A stretch of DNA of 64,000 bases, taken from contig JAPJBO010000179.1 in NCBI GenBank assembly GCA_030068145.1, positions 124,001 through 188,000 of the forward strand. The letters run 5' to 3'. Source of the DNA: Diplonema papillatum. Its lineage: Eukaryota; Euglenozoa; Diplonemea; Diplonemida; Diplonemidae. Each line of letters opens with the position of its first letter. The first letter of the stretch is position 1. This document shows, piece by piece, positions 31,076 through 42,975 of this stretch. The notes beneath the pieces were generated by a model. It saw nothing but the letters and a program-made list of their open reading frames with translations, was not told where the DNA came from and ran no database searches. Both the position numbers and the translations under genes were made by a program.

Positions 31076-34000
31076 ATGCCGTTGGGTTTGTCGCCCGCGT
31101 CGTTCAGCATCGCGAGACCGGCCGTCAGCGACGTGGGGTGGCTCGCCGACTCGAACGCCGCGAGAACCACCCAGCAGGGCGGCTTCCGCGCGGGGCAGCC
31201 GTGGGCGGGTGTGAGGCCTGCGGCGGAGCGAGCGCAGGTGTACCTGCTGACGGTCGAAAATGCTGAGGAGCTCACCCTTCCTGACACCAACGACGGGAGC
31301 CACATCTTCATCGAAGTGACGTCCGAGGATTCCGCGGAGACTGACGGGCCAACGACTCATTTTGCAACGACGGCGCGGGCGGAGTCCGTGGATCCGTCGT
31401 GGCATGAATCGTTCCCGGTGCTCCTGCCCTCAGACAACACGCTGCTCATCTTGTCGTTCACGCTCAAGCAGCACGTCGCGTCGCCTTGCGGCACCCGGGA
31501 ACCCCGTACCCTCGCCAGCGCCTCGCTTCCGCTATCCGTGTCGATGATCTCGGCCAAGATCCCGTGGCGATCGAGCCTCTTCCTCGGCACCGGCGCGTTG
31601 TTCCTCTCCATCCAGCACGGCCCCCTCCACAAACCGACACCCCCGCCCGTCGCGACACCCGTCCGCGTGGCGTCGGCGCCCCTGCTGTGCGAGCCCAACC
31701 GGGCCTTCACCGACGCTGAGGTCCGGGCGCAGCGCCCGCACTTCCAAGGAGGCATCCCGCGGGCGTACGCGAGCTGTCCGTCCGGGAGGAAGAGGCCCCC
31801 GGTCGGCTCGGACGGCGGGGTTAGCATGCCGAGCGTCAACTGCTCCGCAGCGAGGCTGCAGACCGAAAGCAATCCAGTGTCAGGAGGGTCCCTCAGACGC
31901 ACCGCGGAGCCGGGCCTGTCGGCATGCTCGGAAGGCGGGGTTAGCGTGTCAGGAGGGTCCTCCAGGCGCGGCATTGCAGAGCCGGGCCTGCCGGCACGCT
32001 CGGAAGGCGGGGTTAGCATGCCGAGCGTCAACTGCGCCGCAGCGAGGCTGCAGACCGAATGCAATCCAGTGTCAGGAGGGTCCCTCAGACGCACCGCGGA
32101 GCCGGGCCTGTCGGCACGCTGGGAAGGCGGGGTTAGCGTGTCAGGAGGGTCCTCCAGGCGCGGCATTGCAGAGCCGGGCCTGCCGGCACGCTCGGAAGGC
32201 GGGGTTAGCATGCCGAGCGTCAACTGCGCCGCAGCGAGGCTGCAGACCGAATGCAATCCAGTGTCAGGAGGGTCCCTCAGACGCACCGCGGAGCCGGGCC
32301 TGTCGGCACGCTCGGAAGGCGGGGTTAGCGTGTCAGGAGGGTCCTCCAGGCGCGGCATTGCAGAGCCGGGCCCTTCGGCACGCGGCGGCCGCGAACGAAA
32401 CAGCGGCGGCGGCGTTCTCGAGCCGCGCCGCAGCGACCCAGCCTCTCTGCCCGCAAAACCCGCGGCGGGGCCGAGCCCCGGCGGCGCGCCGTCTGAGGAA
32501 GGAAGCATCGGCGTCTCACCGGAGTCCGCGGAAACGCCGCCGCCGCTCGGACAGGGCACTCGCGCAGGCTTGGACGCCGGGGGCGCGGCCCGGCGGGCTG
32601 AGGCGAAGGTCTCCGTCGACGGTGGGGGATCGGAGCCGACAAGCGACAAGCCGAGGTCCGTTCGGTCGGACGCAGCAGGTCCCTCCATCGCGCGCGGCGG
32701 GCATGCCGCCGGGAGCGTCGCATCGGGTCTCGAGAGTGAGAGGCTGCGGGCCACACCCCCCGTCCAGCCCGGACCCGGGGGCGAGGAGAGCGTGCGGCCC
32801 CACGCGAACGCCAACGCGCAGGCTTCGCGCGCCGAGTCGCCGTCGCCCAGCCTCCCCGTCTCCCGCGCCGCGAGTGCGGCAAGCGGCGGTTCCGCCGCGA
32901 AGCGGCAGGCTCCGGCCGCCGCCATCGAACCCAGCGGCTTCGCGCCTGTGAAGCACGGCGGCTCCGCCGCGGCGGCACGGAGGGCCTCCGTCAACGACGG
33001 TTGCTCGGAGCCTAAAAGCGACAAGCCGAGGTCCGTTCGGTCGAACCCAGCAGGTTCCTCGATCGCGCGCAGCGGGTGCGACGACGCCGAGAGCGAGCAG
33101 CTGCGGTCCACGTCTCCCGCCCAGCCCAGACCCGGGAGCGAAGAAAGCGTGCGGCCCCACGCGAACGCCAACGCGCAGGCTTCGCGCGCAGAGTCGCCGT
33201 CGCCCAGCCCCGTCTCCCGCGCCGCGAGCGCGGCGAGCGGGGCCTCCGGCCCGAAGCGGCAGCTATCCGAGGCGTCGGGCCCCATCGAGCGCCGCCGCAG
33301 CTCCGGCCCGAACCCGCAGACACAGCCCTCCGCCATCGAACCCCGCGGCTACGCATCGGCTCCCAGCGGCTTCGCGCCTGTGACCGCAAGCACGGGCAGC
33401 AGGGTGGCACGGAAGGCTTCCGTCAACAACGACGGGTGCTCAAGCGAGAAGCCGAGGTCCGTTCGGTCGAACCCAGCCGGTTCCTTGATCGCGCGCAGCG
33501 GGCTCGACGACGCCGAGAGTGTCGCATCGAGCGAGCAGCCGCGGTCCACATCTCCTGTCCAGCCCGGACCCGGGAGCGAAGAAAGCGTGCGGCCCCACGC
33601 GAACGCCAACGCGCAGGCTTCGCGCGCCGAGTCGCCGTCGCCCAGCCTCCCCGTCTCCCGCGCCGCGAGTGCGGCGAGCGGCGGCTGGCAGCTGTCCGAG
33701 GCGCGGGCCGACCTCCAGCACCGTCGCAGCTCCGGCCCGAACCAGCAGGCTCCGGCCGCCGCCATCGAACCCCGCGGCTATGCATCGGCACCCAGCGGCT
33801 TCGCGCCTGTGACGGCAAGCACGGGCAACAGGGTGGTTCGGAAGGCCTCCGTCAACGACAGTTGCTCGGAGCCAAACAGCGACAAGCCGAGGTCCACGAC
33901 GCCCCCCTTGCAGCCCGGGAGTGAGGAGAGCGTGCGACCCCACGCGAACGCGGACGCGCAGACTTCGCGCGCCGCGTCGCCGTCGCCCAGCCTCCCCGTC

Positions 34001-37000
34001 TCCCGCGCCGCGAGTGCGGCAAGCGGCGGCTCCGGCGCGAAGCGGCAGCTGTCCGGGGCGCTCGGCCCCGGCCCGAACCCGCAGGCCCCGCCCGCCGCCG
34101 CCGACGCTTGCACCTACACGTCGGCGCCCGCGGAACACGGCCGAAAAGAAGCCGGTGACAGACATGCCGCCGCCGCCGAGAGACGCCGCAGCGGAGATCC
34201 CGGTGCGGATGCCGGCCGCACCTCCTCCGGCGAACTGGACACGAAGAGCCGGCAAAGCGGCGCTTCCGGCTCCGACGGCCGGAGGCGGCGCAGCGATGTC
34301 TTCGCGCACAGCGTGCGCGACGGCGACGCGAGCTCCGACGCCGGAACCGTCGCCGTCGACTCCGCCGCCGGGAGCCGCCGGAAGAGCGCCGGCTCCGGCG
34401 CGAACGGCGGCGTTTTTGCTCCCCCCGCGGCTCCGGCGCCGCGGCCGGCTTCGCTGGGCAGCACGCCGGCGTCGCTCTCGCTGACGATGCCGTCCGAAAC
34501 CCCGTCGCGCTCGCCGGGCTTCTCCGCGTTTCAACCGCTCGCGAAGCTGCAGTCGGCGACCAAGGGCAAGCCCGGGGGGCGTACCGCCGACCGGGAGCCG
34601 GCCAGCGGCGCGGCCGGCCGGCCGAGCTTCCAGGAGTGGGGCAAACCCGGCGGCGGGAGCCCGCCTGTAGCGACGAGCGAAAGCCCGTCTTTCGTGTCTT
34701 TCAGCCAGTCCGGCGATGCGAGTCTACCCGTCATGGACCTGCTCGGCCCGCTTCCCGTTGCGGCCGGGACCCAGCCGGATCTTCCCATCATGGACTTCAT
34801 CCCACCCTCAGCGAGCCAGTTGGATCTCGTTCCGCCTCCCTGCACAGCAAATAGCCAGCAGGATGTACCAGCCATAGACTTCATCCCGCCTTCAATCAGT
34901 CAGTTGGACCTACCACCCATGGACTCACTCGCCTTACGTCCGTTCAGCAGCCAGTCTGGCAAGTCGAGCCCGCTCGTGATGGACTCACTCTTCCTCTTTC
35001 CCCGTGCGGCAGAGCGCCGAGAGTCGGACCCCGCGATGGGACGAGTCACCCCGATTCCGGGTGCCGCCGGCGGGCGCGTCTCCGACGGAGACGAATCCGC
35101 GCCGTTGCCGTCGCTCCCCGCGGAGCCCCAGCCGTCGACCTCGTCGTGCAAGGACCCGTTCTCGCCCCACGCCACGCTTGCGGCCCCGCTGTCCGAAGTC
35201 TTCCTGCAGATCCCTGCGCCTGCGCTCCCCGCCCAGCCTGAGCATAAGCAGCGGCAGGATCCCGCCGACCTCCCCCCTCGTGGCAACCCTCCGCAGCGGG
35301 ACTCGACCATGTTGGAGCCCACCGATGTGACAGGTGCGCTCTTCCGTTGTCTTCTACAGAGGGGAGAGAAGCAACCCAACTCCAACTCCAAAAAAGGGGG
35401 TCTTTTCTTTGTGGAACGCTCACGCCCGGCACTATTCGCAGATTTACCTGGGTGGGCTTCGTGTGGGCCGCCTTTGAAGCTTTGCACCCGGCAGCCTCTC
35501 ACAGTTTCACCACGAAAGTCGATAACAGTTTTGGGTTGGAATGCAAAGAATATGTAGCGATGATCTGCATCGATATGAGAATTTCACACACACCTTCGGG
35601 TGTGGTTGGTTGAAACAAAAATCAAGCGAACTTTAACTCTAAAAGGAAAGTTTTCCCGAACCTCCGGTGACCTCGCCCCCCATCTGGGTTCCTCGGGTTA
35701 AGGCAGTCAACATTTTCTTGCGTTAGCGATATCAGTTACGAAGACGTGGTCTTACTTATCCTTTCTTCAAGGGCAGTTCTCGGCAGACAATACAAAGAGG
35801 AAAAACACCTCCAACGAGTTTGTTTCTGCGCACTTCCTTTAAACCTGTTTTGTGCATATAGTACGCTGCCATCGATCTGTTTTTGTTCTTGACAAATTGC
35901 ATTTGTTAGACACAAAAATCAGATGTTTACTCGACCACACATGCACACAGGCCGACGGGACATCGACCAAAGGGTTGCAGACTTGGAAAGCCAGCTGCAG
36001 CGCGCGCGAGAAGCGGTCGCCGAGAAGGCGCAGTTGCAGGAGCGGTTGGAAGAGAGCCTGCGCGGCGCGGCGGCCGCGCGGAAGCTCGCGGAGAGCGAGC
36101 GGGACGCGATGGCCAGCGAAGCGGCGGTGGCGCGGGAGCGCGTCGACCGCACCGGCGAAGACTACGCGGCGCTGCTGCGCGAGACGGCCGGGGCAACGGA
36201 GGCGTGGCAGCTCCGTGCGCAGGCGTCGGAGACGCAGCTGCGGCGGACGGTCGACTCGCTCGACGAGCAGCTCCGCGAGAAGAACGGCGCCCTCGCCCGC
36301 GAGACCGAGCTTGTCGCCCTGGCTGCGAGCCTCGCCGCCGTCACGGAGTCGGTGTCGGCGGTGGACGCGAAGGCGTTCGAGGCCGAACTGGAGCGCGACG
36401 CCGCCTTGCAAGAGCTCGCCGTCCTCCAGACCAGCGCCAGCGCCCGGGAAGACCGGCTCGCCCAAACGGGCCGCGCCGAGCTTCGCACGGAAGAGGAGTC
36501 CGCTCGCAACGCGGTGGAACTCGCTTACTGGAGAACGGCGGTGGACCTGCTGCAGGTGTGGCGTTTTCATCTGAAACCCGTGTTACTTTTACTCCTTCTT
36601 TCCTTGCCTACTTTGTTCTGTCGGCCGGAGGTTTTTAGGGTAGGGGACCTATTGCGGTTAACGGTACGGCCCGGTGCATGAGAACGAGATCTCCCCTGTT
36701 TTCTTATGGTAACAAGCTTGCTCAAAAAGTGTCGGATGGCAGCGTGCTAAATCTCCCAAAACAGGGTTTACACACTTTTCCACGAACGCGGGCAAACGGG
36801 AGTTTTCTGCACTTCTCGTTTTCCGCCGTTCTCCGTGCCTCTGACTGCTCAACAACTGCCACAGGTGCGAGAAACATCCTCAAAGTGCGAGGCCGAAGCG
36901 GAACAGCTTCTTCTGCAACGTCAACTGAGTGATCAAGCAAAGAGCTTTCAGGTATGCAATTGTGAAGCGCGAAAGTGCGGCTGAAATCCGAGGTTGCCTG

Positions 37001-40000
37001 AGGGAACTGCGGAGAGTTAGTCCGCGCGTTCCAGCTCGTCTCTCTCCCACTCTCTCTTTTTCCTTTTCGAGAAAGCGTGCGAGTCGTGCTGGAAATATGT
37101 GACCAGCCCGCTTGAAGTCTGTGAGCGTCAGATTTCCAAGTCCCTGCCGACAGTCACCCGGGTACTCTCACTCAAAAAATAAGCAACGATCGCTTGTGGG
37201 CGACTTCTCCAACGCACTTTGCAGTACCTGTCCATGGCGCTACGTAAACACAGTATGAATGTAGGTACATGATGGAGAGAGCCCTAAATTTAACACCACA
37301 GAGCACGCTCGACAAACACACCGCCGCCATTTCTCGCCACAAAGAGGTGGCAGACACCCTGCAGTTCGTCGTTGGATACTACAAGATCGAGAACAGCCTC
37401 GTTCTCTACAAACGGAGCGCACTAACTCTCTCGAGGATGTACTGGGACAAAGTATGCAGTTTTCTGTGTTCCTTTTTTGTAGTGAGGAAGCTTCCCTCAG
37501 AGATAGTCTCAGCACTCCAATTTGTCTCTCTCCTTTCCATTTTGTGCCTAGCAAATGCAATTTGTCAAGCACAAAAACCGATCGATGGCAGCGTGCTATC
37601 CTCACTCCCGTTAGATGGACAAAACAGGTTTGAAGGAAATGCGCACAAACAAAAGTGTAAATGCCTGCCGTTCATCGCGACGACATTGATCTTTCTACTT
37701 TGAAGTGGAGGACGTGGCCGCGGTTGAGTGGCCCGCGGAGGAGACGAAAGCTGATGAAAGAACAAGTTGTGCAAGTTGTCGGGGAACGACCAGACCACTT
37801 GCGCCGACGTCGGACTGAACAAATGGGTTCACAGGCTCATGTTCAGCGCAGATACCAAGTCCCAAGATAGGTTAGGAAATCGGTAGCCACTTGAGCATGA
37901 ACACGTCAGGGAGACTCACTGAAACCGCTGTCGAAGGTCACAAATGGTTCATGAAATCGGTAGCCACTTGAGCATGAACACGTCAGGGAGACTTTCACTG
38001 GAACCGTTGTCAAAGGTTACAAATGGTTTATGAAATCGGTAGCCACTTGAGCATGAACACGTCAGGGAGACTTTCACTGGCACCGTTGTCAAAGGTCACA
38101 AAGCCAGGCGTGCGTAGGAGTGCGTGGTCCACGCCGCGAAGTCGTTGGCGTGCGCCTCGATGGAGCGTCGATGAGTGCAGATCTTGGTTGTAGTAGCGAA
38201 TATTCAATGGAGAACATTGAAGGCCGAAGTGGAGAGGGTTTCCGTGTCAACAGCAATTGGACATGGGTCAGTCGGCCCCAAGGCAAGGTGTAATTGCTCG
38301 CCTCAAAGCTGCACCACTGAGCTTGCTCGGACGTGCAGGATTGCCGAAAGGGACTGCGTGAACATTCCGCATTTGCTGCACACCCGCACATGCACTGCTA
38401 CTACCACTAATAAGAAATGCATGCTTGTATACAATACCGTTAAGGAACCCTTTCGACGAATCACCCGGTGACTTTAACCCCCGGATCTTCAAAGCACACA
38501 CTCTAAACCCCCGGAATCAATAAACCCTCGAAACCCGCAAACCCGCAAACCCGCAAACGCCGCAGCGCAATGATTCCGGGCCGAGCTCGGGGGTGCCACC
38601 CGAGCCGTCCAGCACGCGGCGGTGACCTCGTCGAGGGCGGACCACGCGCGCGCCCTGGCGACCCGGTACTAACGGAAGCTCCGCGCGTTCGCCGCCGAGC
38701 GGGAGCTCGAGGCGCAGCGGCGGGCCAACCGCGACCTGCGGGCGGAGCTGCGCCGGCAAAAGGAGCTCGCCATCGCCATGGCGACGGTCGAACGAAGGCC
38801 GACGCCGCCAAAAACGAGGCGTGGCCTGGCCATGGGGTGTCATTTGCACGCCATTGCGTACCACACATGACTTGCTGCACACACGCACATGCACTGCTAC
38901 CACTAAAATGAGAAATGTATACCTGTATAGACAAAGAACCCTTTCGACGGATGGTCACCCGAGACTCGAAACCTCAGGATCTTCAAGCGAACATTCACTC
39001 TTAAAAAGCCCCGGAGTTTCAAGCGAACTTTCACGTGTAAAACCCCACGCGCAGCTCCGTCGCCACGCCGCAGCGCAATGCTTCCGGGCCGAGCTCGGGG
39101 GTGCCACCCGAGCCGTCCAGCACGCGGCGGTGACCTCGTCGAGGGCGGACCACGCGCGCGCCCTGGCGACCCGGTACTACCGGAAGCTCCGCGCGTTCAC
39201 CGCCGAGCGGGAGCTCGAGGCGCAGCGGCGGGCCAACGACGACCTGCGGGCGGAGCTGCGCCGATCCGAGCTCGCCAGCGCGCAGGCAAGGCCGGGAGGG
39301 CGCCCCGCCGAAAACGAGGCGGAAAGCGCTCGGCTCCCCCTCCTGCTCGATGAGGTCGACGGCGAGCGGGCACCACGGGCGAGCGCGGCGGAGCGGCGGT
39401 TGCGCGACAGCCTCGCTGCCCTCGACCGGGAGAAGGCGGCCGCGGCGCGCCTGCAGCAGCGGCTCGACGAACTGCAGGAGCTGGAAACCCAGCGCCAGCA
39501 CGGCGTCCAGCACGGCGTCCAGCACGGCGTCCAGCACGGCGTCCAGCACGGCGTCCAGCACGGGAAGGCAGCGGCAGGCCGCCTAAAAGAAGTGGACATC
39601 GTGAAATTCGCCGTCGAAGACGCCGGGTCCCGCGGGGAACGCGGGACTCGCGGTTCCATCCACCAAGCGGAGCTTCTCGAGGCGAACCGGCTCCTTTTCG
39701 AAGCCGAGCGCAGAGCATGCCGCCTCGCCGAAGAGCTCAAGCTCGCGCGCCAGGGAAACGACGAAGAACCACAGGCCGGCCGCTCGCCGCCGTCGGACAT
39801 CGGCGCGCTGCAGGAACGGCTGGGAGAGTGCCAGGCGGAGCTGCTCGAGACAAATCAGCTCCTTTTCGAGGCCGAACGCGAAGCCAAACGCCTCGCCAAC
39901 GAGCTGAAACACGCGCGGCAGCGAAGCGACGAAGAAACCCCGGCCGGCGGCTCGCTGCCGTCGGACGTGAGGCTGGAAGAGTGCCAGGCGGAGCTCCTCG

Positions 40001-42975
40001 AGGCAAGTCGGCTCCTTCTCGAGGCCAAACGCGAAGCCAAACGCCTCGCCAGCGAGCTGAAGCACGCGCGGCAGCGGAGCGACTCCGAAGCCCCGGCCGG
40101 CGGCTCGCTGCCGTCGGAAGTGAGCGCGCTGCAGGAGCGGCTGGAAGAGTGCCAGGCGGAGCTCGACGACGCCGAGCTGCGCGGGCAGCGCGACCACCGC
40201 GAGCTCTCCGCCCTGCGGAAGCAGACCGTCCGCGCCGAAGTCGCGGAACGGCTGGCCTCCGCCGAGAAGGCGGCGCTGCAGGCGCGGCTGGAGGAGGAAG
40301 AGGCGCAGTACGACGCGATGGCCGCCGAGCTGAAGGCGGCGAGCCTCCGGTCCCAGCAGCGCCGCCGCTGCGCGGAGCCGCTGGAGGACGAGCTGGACTC
40401 GCTGAGGGACCACGCTGCCCGCGCAGAGGCAGCGGAACGGCTGGCGGCTGCCGACAGCGCCGCGTTGCAGGCCCGGCTGGAAGAAGCCGGGGCCTGCATC
40501 GACGCGTTGCGCTCCGAGTTGGCGACAGCCGACGACCTGGCGCAGCAGCGCCTGCGGGAACTGGTGGACTTGGGCAACAAGTTCGACGTGCGGAGCAACG
40601 AAGCCGCAGAGCTGCACGCCCGTTTGAACGAGCGCGAGGCGCAATTCTCCGCGTTGCAAGCCGAGAAGAAGGCGGCCGACAACCTGGCACGGCAGCGGGA
40701 ACACGAGCTCGCTAACTTGGAGACTGAGCTTGACTCGCTTCGGAACGGGGCTTCGGTCCTGCAAACCAGTTTTGGCGAAGGCGAAGCGCCAATCGAAGCA
40801 TCACACGACGTCGAGCAGAAGGTGGCCAACCCAACGAAGCAGCGAGACGGAGCCCCCGCTGAGGAAGAGGCACGATCGGAATCATCCCTTAGGGCCGAGC
40901 TGCAGGCAGCAAACCGCCTGGCAGAGCAGCGGAGGCGCGAGGTCATCCAATTGAGGGATGAACTCGACTCGCTGAGGGACGAAGCCTCCGCCGAGAAAGC
41001 GGCGCAGGAGACCGGTTCCGATGGGGACGGGGCGCAGTCCGGAGCATCGCTGGAGGCTGAGCTGCAGGCGGCGACCAACCTGGCGGAGCAGCGGAAGCGC
41101 GAGCTGATTCGCTTGGGGGAAGAGTTTGACTCGCTGAGGGGCGCAGCCTCCGCCGAGGAGGCAGCACGGGAGACCCGTTTGAACGAAGACGAGATGCAGT
41201 CCGAGTTGTCGCTCGAGGCGGAGCTACAAGCGGCAAACCAGCTGGCGGAGCAGCGAAAGCACGAGCTGGTTGAATTAAGAGACGAACTCGACTCGCTGAA
41301 GGACGAAGCCTCCGCCGAGAAAGCCGCGCTCGAGACCCGTTTGAACGAAGACAAGGCGCGATTCGAAGCATCGCTGGGGGCCGAGCGGGAGGCGGGGGAG
41401 CAGCGGAAGCGCGAGCTGGCTCAATTAAGGGGCGAACTCGACTCGCAGCGGGACAAAGCCGCCGCCGAGAAAGCGGCGCTCGAGGCCCGTTTGAATGAAG
41501 ACGGGGCATCGCTGGGCGCCGAGCTCCGGGCGGCAACCCGCCTGGCGGAGCAGCGGAAGCGCGAGCTGGTCCGCTTGGGGGAAGAGCTCGAGGCGCTGCG
41601 GGAGGAGGCCGCCCGGTCTGCCTCCAACGAGCGGCGGCTGCTGGCGGAGAAGGCGGAGCTGCGCCGCCTGGGGGAGAAGGACGGCGCGCGGTCGCGGGGG
41701 GCCGAGCTCGAAGAGGACGTCGGCAAAGCGAGGACGAAGGAGGCCGAAACGTGGCGGGAGGGCATGCGCCAGCGCTGCCAGGTCGGCGCGGCGCGGCATC
41801 AAGGAGACGAGGCTTGGACGGGTAAATTGGACCCACCAACCCGTTCGGAAGAGGACGTCGGCATAGCGAGAACCAACGAGGCTGAAACGCGGCAGCTAGG
41901 CATGCACCAGCGCTGCCCACATCCGGGAGACGAGGCGTGGACGGGTAAATCGGACCCGCCAACCCGTTCGGAAGAAGCCGCGCCCCGGACGAGCTTTCCC
42001 GCAGCCTCTCCTCCGCATCGGGTCGACCGCGCCATCGAGGACACCGACATCGACTCGCCGCCGATCATCACCGTAGTTTCCGAACGCCGGCTCTCGCCGT
42101 CGGAGGCAGTCGATGACGCTGGAAGCGGGCGGCCGCCGGGAGATGCCCTGCTGCGGGAACGGCTCCGGGGCGTGATGGAAGAGCTCGGCGACGTTCGGGC
42201 GCAGAAGTGCGGGCTCGAGGCAGAGCTCGAAATAGAGCGCGAGGCGGCTTGCGGCCTGCAGCGGCAGCTCCAGCTCGCGAAGGAGGAGCGGCGGCGCGCG
42301 GAGGCCGCCCTCCACGAAGACGTGCGCGCCGGCGCGGAACAGCTGCAGTCAGCCGAATCCGAAGCTCGCAGGCTCGGGCATGACCTCGAAGACGAGGAAG
42401 AGCGCGCCCGGTACCTGGAGCGCGAGTTGAAGTGCGAACAGAGCGAGACCCACAGGCTCGCGAAGCTCGTCGCGTCGAGCCCAAACACACAACACGGCAG
42501 CTTCCGCCGCGCCCAAAAGCTCAACCGCAGCAACTCCGCTGACTTTTCAAGCCCGAAAACACCCGAGACAGAACCTGGGACTGCGAACGAGGTGTGCGTC
42601 GTCTCAACGGCGCATCGGTCACCCGGCTTCGACTCGCCAGCAAGTGATGAGTCGTCGATGAGTTCCCCCGAGCGGCCGCGTCACCGTCAGCGTCTCACCG
42701 GAGAGCCGGAGGATGCATCAACCAGCGAGCGCCAGCGGCACGAGGAGAACTACGGCAAGATTGCGGCGTGCTTGCAGCCGGTCGTCCGGCGCGTCGACGA
42801 CGCGGGCGCAGCGGCCGACCTCGCCTCGTTCGCGGTGCTGCTCGCCGCCGCCGCCGCGCGCGACCTCTCGTCGGCGCGCCACCTCCTGCAGCAGCACCAA
42901 GCCGAGTCGCAGACGCGCCGCGAGTCGCTCTTGGACCTGCGCTCCGCCATGCGCGAGCAGCGGATGTGGCCGTAG
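31076..42975 (+). CDS. Giant C2-domain / coiled-coil protein, five exons
   Basis: Exons 31076-35333, 35951-36555, 36865-36951, 37302-37451 and 39055-42975 join with matching phases, total 9,021 bases and encode about 3,006 residues. Residues about 50-175 look like a C2 domain: beta-strand pattern, and S-V-D-P-S-W-H-E-S-F at the place of the usual N-P-x-W-N-E-x-F. Acidic loop residues are few, so calcium binding is doubtful. Residues about 245-440 contain three 64-residue tandem repeats. About 500-1010 holds further Ser/Pro/Ala-rich repeats, and the rest to 1419 is disordered. From 1420 to about 2990 the sequence is Glu/Ala/Leu/Arg-rich coiled coil with a run of H-G-V-Q repeats (39494-39562). 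This suggests a membrane-contacting cytoskeletal or organelle-linking scaffold. If exon 4 joins differently, a small exon near 37697-37800 with high GC3 might belong, but its phase does not fit. Confidence 0.75.
31814..32389 (+). repeat. Three in-frame 192-bp coding repeats
   Basis: Units start at 31814, 32006 and 32198 and are almost identical. 192 is a multiple of three, so each adds exactly 64 residues containing P-S-V-N-C-A-A-A-R-L-Q and R-R-G-I-A-E-P-G. A looser set of repeats (E-E-S-V-R-P-H-A-N-A-N-A-Q and K-P-R-S-V-R-S) follows in the same exon to about 34030, four copies of roughly 270-400 bases. Confidence 0.9.
35334..35950. other. Intron 1 of the C2 / coiled-coil gene
   Basis: Donor GTGCGCTCTTCC, acceptor catgcacacag, one base before and two after (Gly codon). 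A diverged R3 repeat fills 35350-35500, and an inverted R1-type segment lies at 35848-35915. Confidence 0.65.
37875..38110. repeat. Tandem repeat, 78-79-bp period, three copies
   Basis: gaaatcggtagccacttgagcatgaacacgtcagggagact starts at 37875, 37953 and 38032, each followed by accgytgtcaaaggt-type sequence. Confidence 0.9.
38385..38820 (+). pseudogene. Dead duplicate of the 5' part of coiled-coil exon 5 and its upstream intron
   Basis: 38561-38765 matches 39068-39270 at an offset of 507 with few differences, and the intron flank 38385-38525 matches 38880-39015. In the copy the codon equivalent to TAC is TAA at 38670-38672, closing the frame, and the downstream part is diverged. The intact copy is the one used by the gene. 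Confidence 0.8.

Larger units (their letters stand above)
37452..39054. other. Intron 4 of the C2 / coiled-coil gene
   Basis: Donor GTATGCAGTTTTC, acceptor cacgcgcag, phase 0. It contains an R1-type segment (37550-37650), a 78-base tandem repeat (37875-38110) and a dead copy of the start of the next exon (38561-38780). Confidence 0.6.

Noticed and set aside
31357-33336. A 659-codon open frame on the - strand
   Set aside because: It is antisense to the repeat-rich exon of the C2 / coiled-coil gene. High GC and few stops keep the opposite strand open, but its product is low-complexity with no domain.
37697-37812. An extra exon of the C2 / coiled-coil gene
   Set aside because: Codon bias is attractive (an acidic E-D-V-A-A-V-E-W stretch) but the phase does not fit exon 4 and it meets a stop. 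It is left out of the model.
39583-41962. Several long - strand frames opposite the coiled-coil exon
   Set aside because: They are mirror frames of GC-rich coiled-coil codons. The + strand frame has heptad periodicity and consistent phase with other exons.
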